Source: Oscillospiraceae bacterium (GTDB taxonomy: Bacteria; Bacillota; Clostridia; Oscillospirales; Oscillospiraceae). From it: a stretch of DNA of 9,448 nt. Under the pieces are notes generated by a model. That model was not told the origin of the DNA and ran no database searches. It was given only the letters and a program-made list of their open reading frames with translations. Shown piece after piece: positions 1 to 4,978 of this stretch. Position 1 is the stretch's first letter; the number at the start of each line of letters is the position of its first letter. The translations under genes and the position numbers were made by a program. The stretch lies in contig JAFZQQ010000236.1 in the NCBI GenBank assembly GCA_017620315.1, forward strand, positions 1-9,448. Direction: 5' to 3'.

Positions 1-34
1 TCTGGACAATAGACCAAGAAGGGAGGCGAGGACC

Positions 35-403
35 GTGGAGGAGAAGGGCCTCGGAAGGGTGGAGGCGCGGTTTGCCGATATCGTCTGGGAGCACGCGCCG
101 CTTAAGTCTGGCGAGCTGGTGAAGCTCTGCGAAAAGGAGCTCTCCTGGAAGAAATCCACGACGTACACGGTACTGAAAAAGCTCTGCGCGCGCGGGCTGT
201 TCCGGAACGAGAACGGCGTCGTCACGGCGGCGCTCTCCCGCGGGGACTTTTACGCCGCGCAGAGCGAGCAGTTCGTCTCGGAGACGTTCGCCGGCTCGCT
301 GCCGGCGTTCATCGCGGCGTTCACGTCGCAGAAAAAGCTGACGCCGCAGGAGGTCGCCGAGATAAGGGCGATGATCGACGCGTACGGCAAGGGGGAGGGC
401 TGA
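35..403 (+). CDS. BlaI/MecI/CopY-family transcriptional repressor
   Basis: A small winged-helix repressor of 122 residues, the usual size for BlaI/MecI. The N-terminal two thirds follow the family pattern: an opening helix (EARFADIVWEHAPLKSGEL), a recognition region (WKKSTTYTVLKKLCARGLF) and a wing, then a C-terminal helical dimerisation part. Family members bind as dimers to operators and are cut by a BlaR1-type membrane protease when the signal arrives. The next gene encodes such a protease one base after the stop codon, so the two form a regulatory pair. The start is GTG at 35, chosen because GGGAGG at 21-26 sits 8 bases upstream. The operator and promoter lie at or beyond the window edge. 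Assignment to the family is firm; the signal (beta-lactam, metal or other) cannot be read from the sequence. Confidence 0.9.
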   Translation: MEEKGLGRVEARFADIVWEHAPLKSGELVKLCEKELSWKKSTTYTVLKKLCARGLFRNENGVVTAALSRGDFYAAQSEQFVSETFAGSLPAFIAAFTSQKKLTPQEVAEIRAMIDAYGKGEG

Positions 404-404
404 C

Positions 405-1757
405 ATGGAGCGGATATTCCTCATGCTGCTGGAAAAAAGCATAGACGCCGTGCCGGTCATCTTCGTCGTCTGTGTGCTCCACATCCTGTTCGGCCTGCTG
501 AAGGCGCCGAAGGCCGCCCGCTGCGCCCTGTGGGCGCTCGTCGCCGTGCGGCTCCTTGTTCCGGTCAGCATCGCGTCGCCGCTGTCGGCGCTGTCGCTCC
601 TGTCGGACTGGGTGCGGGACGGCGAGACCGTTGTCGAGGAGCTGACGGAGGGCTACGTCGGCTATTACCGATTCGTTTACGAGGACGGGGAGCTTTATGA
701 GGCGGCCATTGAGAGCGGCGCCGTCCCCGGCGTCGACGGGGAGGGGAGAGCTTACGCCGTCACGGTGAAGGACGGGCTGACAGCCCCGAAGACGTTCGGC
801 GAGGCGCGCGTGCCGATACTTGCGAGGATATGGCTCGCGGGCGCGGCGGTCATGCTCGCTTACTGCGTGTTCAGCTTTCTGCGCCTGCGGCGGAAAACGG
901 CGTCGGCCGTCCCGCTGCGGGACGGGCTGTATCTCTGCGACGGCGTCCGGTCGCCGTTCATCCTCGGCGTTATAAGGCCGCGCATCATCCTGCCGTCGGA
1001 CATCGCGGAGGGGCAGATACCGGCCGTCGAGGCGCACGAGCGGGCGCATCTGAAAAGGGGCGACCACGTCTGGAAGGTGCTCGGCTTTCTCATCCTGGCC
1101 GTCTACTGGTTTTCTCCGCCCGTCTGGCTCGCGTATATCCAGTTCTGCCGCGATATCGAGCTCGCGTGCGACGAGCGCGCGATACGGGATTTAGACGACG
1201 CCGGCCGGAAGGACTACGCCGAAACGCTCCTTTCTTTAAGCGTACCGGGCAGGGGCGCGGCGGCCTGCCCGCTGGCCTTCGGCGAGACGGCCGTGAAGGA
1301 GCGGATCAGGGCCGTTCTGCGCTATAAAAAGCCGGCCGCGTGGATCGTCGCCGTCGTGATCGTGCTCGCGGCGGCCGCGGCCGTGTGCTTCCTCACCGTG
1401 CCGAAAAACCGCGCGTTCAGGCCCGATGAGGTGCACCTCGGCTCGATGCTGAGCTCTTATGCCGTATTTGACAGCGTCAGGGACGCGGAGACGGTGGATT
1501 ATCTCTACGGCCTCTGGAAAAAAGCGGAGATCGAGGGGACGAGCGGGACGATCGGCCGCGGCGTCGACGTCACAGCCACGTTCACGGACACGAAAACGGG
1601 GAAGTGGGAGCGCCTTTACATCTTCCCCGACGGCGTCGCCTCGTGGGGCGAGGACTTCCCGACGCAGTGGTATATCCTGAAGGACGGCCGGGAGATCTAC
1701 CGGATATTCATGGAGCACCGCGCGGCGCAGATCGAAAGCGAGACGCTGCTGTCATAG
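405..1757 (+). CDS. BlaR1/MecR1-type M56 membrane metalloprotease
   Basis: A membrane-embedded zinc protease of 450 residues that in this family senses a signal outside the cell and cleaves the partner BlaI repressor. The catalytic HExxH is visible as HERAH at residues 211-215, with the downstream zinc ligand in DIELACDE (Glu252). Hydrophobic segments lie near residues 15-33, 40-57, 138-158, 224-245 and 312-330. The C-terminal part, about residues 335-450, is only some 115 residues long. It lacks the penicillin-binding SxxK/SxN/KTG sensor domain of true BlaR1, so the ligand is probably not a beta-lactam bound in the classical way. The ATG follows the repressor stop after a single base, which implies translational coupling. 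The gene ends with TAG, showing that TAG is used as a stop in this genome. Confidence 0.9.
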   Translation: MERIFLMLLEKSIDAVPVIFVVCVLHILFGLLKAPKAARCALWALVAVRLLVPVSIASPLSALSLLSDWVRDGETVVEELTEGYVGYYRFVYEDGELYEAAIESGAVPGVDGEGRAYAVTVKDGLTAPKTFGEARVPILARIWLAGAAVMLAYCVFSFLRLRRKTASAVPLRDGLYLCDGVRSPFILGVIRPRIILPSDIAEGQIPAVEAHERAHLKRGDHVWKVLGFLILAVYWFSPPVWLAYIQFCRDIELACDERAIRDLDDAGRKDYAETLLSLSVPGRGAAACPLAFGETAVKERIRAVLRYKKPAAWIVAVVIVLAAAAAVCFLTVPKNRAFRPDEVHLGSMLSSYAVFDSVRDAETVDYLYGLWKKAEIEGTSGTIGRGVDVTATFTDTKTGKWERLYIFPDGVASWGEDFPTQWYILKDGREIYRIFMEHRAAQIESETLLS

Positions 1758-1783
1758 GGACAAATCCGGCGCGAATAGGATGA

Positions 1784-1808
1784 AGCATCACGAAAAAGGA
1801 GTGATGCT
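1784..1808 (+). promoter_or_regulatory. Hairpin presenting the sigK Shine-Dalgarno
   Basis: AGCATCAC (1784-1791) and GTGATGCT (1801-1808) are perfectly complementary and enclose a 9-base purine-rich loop. AAGGAG at 1796-1801 lies in the loop, its last G closing the stem, and the TTG start at 1812 lies just beyond the stem. This could tune ribosome access to sigK. The pairing is seen directly; the regulatory role is inferred. Confidence 0.5.
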
Positions 1809-1811
1809 GTC

Positions 1812-2498
1812 TTGTCCTTTTCGCTGGCTCTGCTGCTGGCCTGTCCGCTGCTGACGCTGCGTCTGAGCGGGAACGCCGGCGTCTTTCCCAAGCCGCTTTC
1901 CCCGGAGGAGGAAAAGCTGTACCTCGCGCGCTACGCCGCCGGCGACATGGAGGCGCGGGGCGTGCTTATCGAGCGCAACCTGCGGCTCATCGCGCACATC
2001 ATCAAGAAATACTACGTGCAGGCGTCGGACGCGGACGACCTCATCTCCATCGGCACGATCGGGCTGATAAAGGGCATCTCCACCTACAAGCCGGATAAGG
2101 GCGTGAAGCTCGCGACCTACGCCAGCCGGTGCATCGAAAATGAGATACTGATGCACTTCCGGCGCTTAAAGAAGACCGGCGGGGAGGTGTCGCTCTCCGA
2201 CGCCATCGACAGCGACGGCGAGGGGACCGGCCTCTCGCTCATGGACGTTCTGAGCGACGACGCCGACATGTTCGAGGACGTGTCCGCGCAGGAGACCTGC
2301 GGCCGCGTGCGCGAGCTTGTGGCTTCGGTGCTGACGGAGCGGGAGCGGGAGATCCTGACGCTGCGCTACGGGCTTGACGGCGGCCTGCCGAAGACGCAGC
2401 GCGAGACGGCGCAAAGGTGCGGCATTTCGCGCAGCTATGTGTCCCGCATCGAGAAAAAGGCGCTCGAAAAGCTCCGAACCGAGCTGGAGAGCGAGTGA
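1812..2498 (+). CDS. sigK: RNA polymerase sporulation sigma factor SigK
   Basis: The late mother-cell sigma factor of endospore formation, 228 residues. The core follows B. subtilis SigK closely: PKPLSPEEEKLYLARY, NLRLIAHIIKKYY, DADDLISIGTIGLIKGI and LATYASRCIENEILMH (regions 2.1-2.4, about residues 46-123). Region 4 contains TEREREILTLRYGLDG and the helix-turn-helix ISRSYVSRIEKKALEKL (about 171-224). The first 20 or so residues are hydrophobic (SLALLLACPLLTL), matching the pro-sequence that tethers pro-SigK to the membrane until SpoIVFB-type cleavage. The frame has no ATG before residue 46, so TTG at 1812 with AAGGAG at 1796-1801 is the likely start. The gene is continuous and not split by a skin-like element. 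It marks the host as a spore former or a descendant of one. Confidence 0.93.
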   Translation: MSFSLALLLACPLLTLRLSGNAGVFPKPLSPEEEKLYLARYAAGDMEARGVLIERNLRLIAHIIKKYYVQASDADDLISIGTIGLIKGISTYKPDKGVKLATYASRCIENEILMHFRRLKKTGGEVSLSDAIDSDGEGTGLSLMDVLSDDADMFEDVSAQETCGRVRELVASVLTEREREILTLRYGLDGGLPKTQRETAQRCGISRSYVSRIEKKALEKLRTELESE

Positions 2499-2512
2499 AC
2501 GGACAAAAACGA

Positions 2513-2532
2513 GCGTGTTTCGCGCATTTTTT
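2513..2532 (+). terminator. Weak intrinsic terminator after sigK
   Basis: GCGTG (2513-2517) can pair with CGCGC (2521-2525), including one G-T wobble, around a TTT loop. The stem is followed by A and six T. The stem is short, so termination may be partial. The T run ends just before the -35 box of the tRNA promoter. Confidence 0.4.
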
Positions 2533-2534
2533 GC

Positions 2535-2563
2535 TTGACAAAAGGGGATGGGTACCGTATAAT
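2535..2563 (+). promoter_or_regulatory. Consensus SigA promoter of the tRNA cluster
   Basis: TTGACA at 2535-2540 and TATAAT at 2558-2563 are both perfect consensus boxes separated by exactly 17 bases. Transcription would begin about 2570, ten bases before the tRNA-Met gene. Such strong promoters are typical of stable RNA genes. Confidence 0.93.
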
Positions 2564-2580
2564 AACTTTTGCCTGTTTAT

Positions 2581-2657
2581 GGCGGCATAGCTCAGTTGGC
2601 TAGAGCATGCGGTTCATACCCGCAGTGTCCCCGGTTCAAATCCAGGTGCCGCTACCA
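2581..2657 (+). tRNA. tRNA-Met (CAT), elongator
   Basis: A cloverleaf of 77 bases with encoded CCA. The acceptor arm is GGCGGCA/TGCCGCT with a G-T first pair, and the D arm is GCTC/GAGC. The anticodon arm is TGCGG-TTCATAC-CCGCA, giving anticodon CAT. The acceptor arm and the TTCATAC loop match elongator Met rather than initiator Met (which starts CGCGGGG) or the CAT-bearing Ile2. The T stem CCCGG/CCAGG has a C-A mismatch at 51:63. Confidence 0.93.
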
Positions 2658-2659
2658 AT

Positions 2660-2689
2660 GGGGCGGGCACGCGCCCGCCCCGCTTTTTT
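2660..2689 (+). terminator. Strong intrinsic terminator between tRNA-Met and tRNA-Glu
   Basis: GGGGCGGGC (2660-2668) pairs perfectly with GCCCGCCCC (2673-2681) around ACGC, followed by GC and six T (2684-2689). It lies inside the tRNA cluster, so most transcripts from the promoter at 2535 should stop after the Met tRNA. Confidence 0.88.
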
Positions 2690-2697
2690 CTCTCTCC

Positions 2698-2772
2698 GGC
2701 CCGTTGGTCAAGTGGTTAAGACACCGCCCTTTCACGGCGGTAACATGGGTTCGAGTCCCGTACGGGTCACCA
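2698..2772 (+). tRNA. tRNA-Glu (TTC)
   Basis: A 75-base cloverleaf with encoded CCA. The acceptor arm is GGCCCGT/ACGGGTC. The anticodon arm is CCGCC-CTTTCAC-GGCGG, perfectly paired, with anticodon TTC. The T arm is ATGGG-TTCGAGT-CCCGT. The D loop GTCAAGTGGTTAAGAC is usual for Firmicute tRNA-Glu. No consensus promoter is seen between the preceding terminator and this gene. Confidence 0.95.
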
Positions 2773-2774
2773 TT

Positions 2775-2851
2775 GGAGGCTTAGCTCAGCTGGTTAGAGC
2801 GCATGCTTCACACGCAGGAGGTCGACGGTTCGATTCCGCCAGTCTCCACCA
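2775..2851 (+). tRNA. tRNA-Val (CAC)
   Basis: A 77-base cloverleaf with encoded CCA, two bases after tRNA-Glu. The acceptor arm is GGAGGCT/AGTCTCC, the D arm GCTC/GAGC and the anticodon loop TTCACAC, giving CAC. The anticodon stem CATGC/GCAGG has an A-G mismatch at 28:42, and the T stem GACGG/CCGCC an A-C mismatch at 50:64. Its last eight bases form part of the following inverted repeat. It is probably functional, but it is the least well paired tRNA in the window. Confidence 0.85.
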
Positions 2852-2893
2852 AATAAAAAAGACGCCGAGAGGCGTCTTTTTTATTTGGTGGAG
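2844..2893 (+). terminator. Terminator of the tRNA cluster inside a 23-bp perfect inverted repeat
   Basis: Bases 2844-2866 and 2871-2893 are perfect reverse complements around the loop GAGA. The core GACGCC/GGCGTC followed by TTTTTTATTT is a standard intrinsic terminator. Its flanking A run makes it work in both directions in principle. The left arm begins inside the tRNA-Val acceptor end (CTCCACCA), so the right arm carries an inverted copy of the tRNA 3' end. Confidence 0.9.
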
Positions 2894-3065
2894 TGATGTT
2901 TGCCCTGCTGGGCAAGTGATGCGGCCTGCGGCCGTGATGCGCGCTTCGCGCGTGATGCGTCCTGCGGGACGTGAGGGCAAACATCGCATCACGGCGACTG
3001 AAAGGAGCCGCATCACTTCGGAGCGCAAGCGGAGAAGCATCACAGGCGCAAAGCGCCGACATCAC
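2893..3065. repeat. Mosaic palindromic element: small hairpins separated by GTGATG / CATCAC
   Basis: GTGATG occurs at 2893, 2916, 2934 and 2952, and its reverse complement CATCAC at 2987, 3011, 3038 and 3060. The intervals hold small perfect palindromes: TTGCCC/GGGCAA (2900-2915), CGGCC/GGCCG (2922-2934), CGCGC/GCGCG (2940-2952), CGTCC/GGACG (2958-2971) and GGCGC/GCGCC (3045-3057). Looser pairs lie at 2992-3010 and 3016-3037. An outer inverted repeat links 2895-2905 with 2975-2985. No plausible protein is encoded. It is most likely an extragenic repeat made of palindromic modules, possibly with a role in RNA. The structure is seen directly; the nature is inferred. Confidence 0.75.
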
Positions 3066-3084
3066 TTAATAACAAATCGGAACA

Positions 3085-3118
3085 CCCCCGAAAACACATC
3101 GTTTTCGGGGGCGGTTTT
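3085..3118. terminator. Terminator-like hairpin
   Basis: CCCCCGAAAAC (3085-3095) pairs perfectly with GTTTTCGGGGG (3101-3111) around ACATC, followed by CGGTTTTG. The T tract is short. It could insulate the downstream promoter at 3156 from readthrough of the tRNA cluster. Confidence 0.6.
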
Positions 3119-3155
3119 GTATATGTTGAAAGTATAATTACCAAATAATTGATAG

Positions 3156-3184
3156 TTGAATTTTGCGCGCCGGCATGGTATGAT
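3156..3184 (+). promoter_or_regulatory. Promoter of the structured RNA / AT-rich gene
   Basis: TTGAAT at 3156-3161 and TATGAT at 3179-3184 are separated by exactly 17 bases, with an AT-rich stretch upstream that could act as an UP element. The predicted start is at about 3191, exactly the first base of the long helix of the RNA described next. That coincidence supports the call. Confidence 0.75.
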
Positions 3185-3190
3185 AAATAT

Positions 3191-3364
3191 GCCACGTAAA
3201 CTTCATAATGTTTCTTTCACTTAGGGAAGGTGTTTTTTACCATCCGGTAAAAACGCATTCTCCATTTCGCTTTCCCTATGTGAAAGAGAAGTTTGCGTGG
3301 CAGCAATCGGAGCTCTGCGTTTTTCGGTGCGTAGTTCCGATTGGGGCTGCGCACTTTTTTATTT
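3191..3364 (+). ncRNA. Putative structured leader or small RNA with competing terminator folds
   Basis: Helix A pairs 3191-3204 with 3288-3301 (14 bp, one T-G wobble). Helix B pairs 3214-3230 with 3270-3286 (17 positions, one T-T mismatch), with a 9-base bulge on the left side only. Hairpin C pairs TTTTTACC (3234-3241) with GGTAAAAA (3246-3253). The 3' part can form a terminator: 3327-3338 pairs with 3343-3354 (12 bp including three T-G wobbles) around GATT, followed by six T, A and TTT. Alternatively 3305-3314 pairs with 3333-3342 (10 bp), which uses the same bases. That fold can be lengthened by 3297-3304 with 3346-3354, which would also break the end of helix A. The AT-rich gene starts 37 bases later. 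I do not recognise a known riboswitch, T-box or 6S consensus. All pairings were read by eye, without energy calculation. Confidence 0.65.
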
Positions 3365-3401
3365 CCCTAATCATGAGAAAAAGAGATATGAGAGGCAAAT
3401 T

Positions 3402-4418
3402 ATGAGTATAAAACTTATAGATGATAATACAATAGAAGTTATTTCCAGAGAAGGAAGTAATAAGAAGCTATTATCAATGAAGCGGCATACAAATACATAT
3501 TACAAATACAATGCTCCAAAGGCGATTTTTACATCAGCCACAGTTGGTGGCATTACAACTGGTGGCGTTGATATTATAGGGCCGTCATATTCACTTCAGA
3601 ATGGCGGAAGAACTGATAGATTTGACCTGTGGTATGAAGAACATAAGACAATAAAACTCATAAATAAGATACGATTATCACCGAGCGATACAAGTATAGC
3701 CGCAAGTGACAGTCGTTTGAAAAAGTTTTTAGAAGGTAATACTTTATTGTTGAAGTATCAACTAACTGATGAAATGGATCAAAACCAAATTCGGCTTGCG
3801 AGGGATGTTTATTCTAAAACAGGCGATACTAATCAAATGTTGAATGTTGCTCAATCTGCCTTGTCTAAAACTCTTTTGACAGAATCAGATATGAGTTATG
3901 TTTACAGTTGGATTTGTACGCCAACCAAAACGGAAAGAGTCCAGATGGAAACGGAAAAGGTTCAGAAGGAACAGAACCAAGCAGTCGGGAAACAAGTAGG
4001 TGCATTCCTTTTCCCTTTAATAGGTATTCTTTGGTGTTCTTTGGCTCTGATTGGACGGTTTAATTTCCTCGGAGTTATTTGTATTATTATTGGTATTATC
4101 TGCATAGTTATCGGCATTGTTTTTATTAAAGATTTAGTTAAAGGAAATAAGAGAAAAAACAAATGGTATGCGGGATATAAGAGAAAAAACAAATGGTATG
4201 CGGGATATGAAAAAAAAGAGAACGGAACTAATAAAAACTATAAAAAACATTCTTATAAAAGTCCAACGGACTGGACGGGTGAACGGCTGAAATCCCAAAA
4301 ACAAAACACAGTTGACACCGTCAAAGAAACAGGGGGCAACACTACATATTCAGGGTATAAAGTTGATGACAGCGAAGAGAAAAAACACTGGTATGCAGGA
4401 TATGAAAAGCACGATTAA
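3402..4418 (+). CDS. Unrecognised membrane protein with WYAGY repeats
   Basis: A protein of 338 residues that I cannot assign to a family. Residues 1-175 look soluble, with strand-like stretches (IKLIDDNTIEVISREG) and a Gly/Thr-rich patch (TSATVGGITTGGVDIIG). Residues 176-198 are charged and helical. Two hydrophobic helices follow at about 199-217 and 222-244, separated by GRFNF. The Lys-rich tail carries WYAGY at 255-259, 265-269 and 330-334, and TTYSGYK near 315-320. The first two WYAGY copies come from an exact 30-bp tandem duplication. The start is ATG at 3402, with a weak AGAGG at 3391-3395; an in-frame ATG at 3297 lies inside the structured leader and lacks a good ribosome site. The gene is far more AT-rich than its neighbours, suggesting recent acquisition. 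Function unknown. Confidence 0.8.
   Translation: MSIKLIDDNTIEVISREGSNKKLLSMKRHTNTYYKYNAPKAIFTSATVGGITTGGVDIIGPSYSLQNGGRTDRFDLWYEEHKTIKLINKIRLSPSDTSIAASDSRLKKFLEGNTLLLKYQLTDEMDQNQIRLARDVYSKTGDTNQMLNVAQSALSKTLLTESDMSYVYSWICTPTKTERVQMETEKVQKEQNQAVGKQVGAFLFPLIGILWCSLALIGRFNFLGVICIIIGIICIVIGIVFIKDLVKGNKRKNKWYAGYKRKNKWYAGYEKKENGTNKNYKKHSYKSPTDWTGERLKSQKQNTVDTVKETGGNTTYSGYKVDDSEEKKHWYAGYEKHD
4147..4206 (+). repeat. 30-bp exact tandem duplication inside the AT-rich gene
   Basis: Bases 4147-4176 are repeated exactly at 4177-4206, and identity runs on two bases into 4207-4208. The unit encodes a ten-residue repeat with KRKNKWYAGY. The exact identity suggests a recent duplication or strand slippage. 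Confidence 0.95.
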
Positions 4419-4511
4419 CATCTGTTGCCGTTATCCCTCCACCATCCCCAAATACTTATAAGCTCTCGTTCTGCAGAAATATAATTGGCGCGCTGCAAAA
4501 TGCCCGAACCG

Positions 4512-4660
4512 GTCATTGCGAGGCCCCGCCGGGGGCCGTGGCAATCCGTTTTCCTTCATAAAAAAGGCGGATTCACACGCCCCGTAGGGACGCATCCCTT
4601 GATGCGTCCGAAAACGCGGACGGAGCGATGAAGGCATCGCTCCCTACGGCTCGAAATGAC
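4512..4660. mobile_element. MITE-like palindromic intergenic element, 149 bp
   Basis: Terminal inverted repeats GTCATTGCGAG (4512-4522) and CTCGAAATGAC (4650-4660) match at 10 of 11 positions. Inside are three palindromic blocks. ATTGC/GCAAT with GGCCCC/GGGGCC lies at 4515-4545. An outer pair CCGTAGGGA/TCCCTACGG (4582-4590 with 4641-4649) encloses GGACGCATC/GATGCGTCC (4588-4609) and GGAGCGATG/CATCGCTCC (4622-4643). There is no transposase gene. From memory, GTCATTGCGAG...GGCAATCC elements are scattered between genes in GC-rich Clostridia, which fits a non-autonomous element. The region 4419-4511 to its left holds nothing I can recognise. Confidence 0.7.
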
Positions 4661-4702
4661 GGCTTGCTTTGCGTTTTGCAACGCGCCCTTCCGCATTTCG
4701 GT

Positions 4703-4873
4703 TTACATAATGTGCTCCTTCGCGCAGTCGTCCACGACGCGGACGCCCATTTTCTTCGACGGGGCCTCGAATTTTTTGACGCCGGTTTTGTCAAACTGCC
4801 CGCAGAGCCGCTTTTCGCGGTCGACGCGAAGCTCGATATCGTCCTTTCGGGCCGGCTTTTTCCTTTTGCCCAT
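4703..4873 (-). CDS. Small basic hypothetical protein, 56 residues
   Basis: A short, highly charged protein opening MGKRKKPARKDDIELRVDRE and ending VRVVDDCAKEHIM. It has two cysteines (LCGQF and DDCAKE), many Lys and Arg, and no membrane segment. The start at 4873 is supported by a very strong Shine-Dalgarno, GGAGGTGAT on the minus strand (4877-4885). The longer upstream open frame is not needed, because this start has the only good ribosome site. It is transcribed away from the gene at 4979, and its stop lies close to the palindromic element. I do not recognise the family. A nucleic-acid-binding or metal-binding role is possible from the composition, but that is a guess. Confidence 0.65.
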   Translation of the reverse strand: MGKRKKPARKDDIELRVDREKRLCGQFDKTGVKKFEAPSKKMGVRVVDDCAKEHIM

Positions 4874-4927
4874 GGTATCACCTCCGCTCTTATCGTGCGC
4901 CGTTCGGGGGCGAAATAACCGAAAGGT

Positions 4928-4956
4928 TTGCAGTTTCTTGCGGCCTGTGATATACT
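4928..4956 (+). promoter_or_regulatory. Promoter with overlapping inverted repeat
   Basis: TTGCAG (4928-4933) and TATACT (4951-4956) are spaced by 17 bases upstream of the gene at 4979. TTTGCAGT (4927-4934) and ACTGCAAA (4954-4961) form an 8-bp inverted repeat covering both boxes, a possible operator. The ribosome site AAGGAGG (4964-4970) lies at the predicted transcript start. Confidence 0.55.
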
Positions 4957-4978
4957 GCAAAAAAAGGAGGGCGACCGT

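Noticed and set aside
321..1067. Long open frames opposite or out of frame with the BlaR1-type gene
   Set aside because: High GC removes stop codons in the shadow frames. The translations are Arg/Ala/Pro-rich without domain patterns.
1755..1783. SigE- or SigK-type promoter for sigK
   Set aside because: Weak partial matches only, with boxes at the wrong spacing, so no promoter was called.
2786..3065. Minus-strand open frames across tRNA-Val with GGIEPSTS and AESNRRPP
   Set aside because: These peptides are well-known false translations of the strand opposite tRNA genes. The region is tRNA plus palindromes.
2893..3065. CRISPR array from regularly spaced GTGATG / CATCAC
   Set aside because: The repeats are only six bases, switch orientation midway, and the intervals are palindromes rather than unique spacers. 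There are no cas genes.
3191..3364. Retron, T-box or 6S RNA
   Set aside because: There is no reverse transcriptase downstream, no T-box GGTGGNACCGCG core and no recognised 6S consensus. The family is left open rather than forced.
3208..3405. Short coding frame in the leader
   Set aside because: It has no ribosome site and overlaps paired RNA helices and a terminator.
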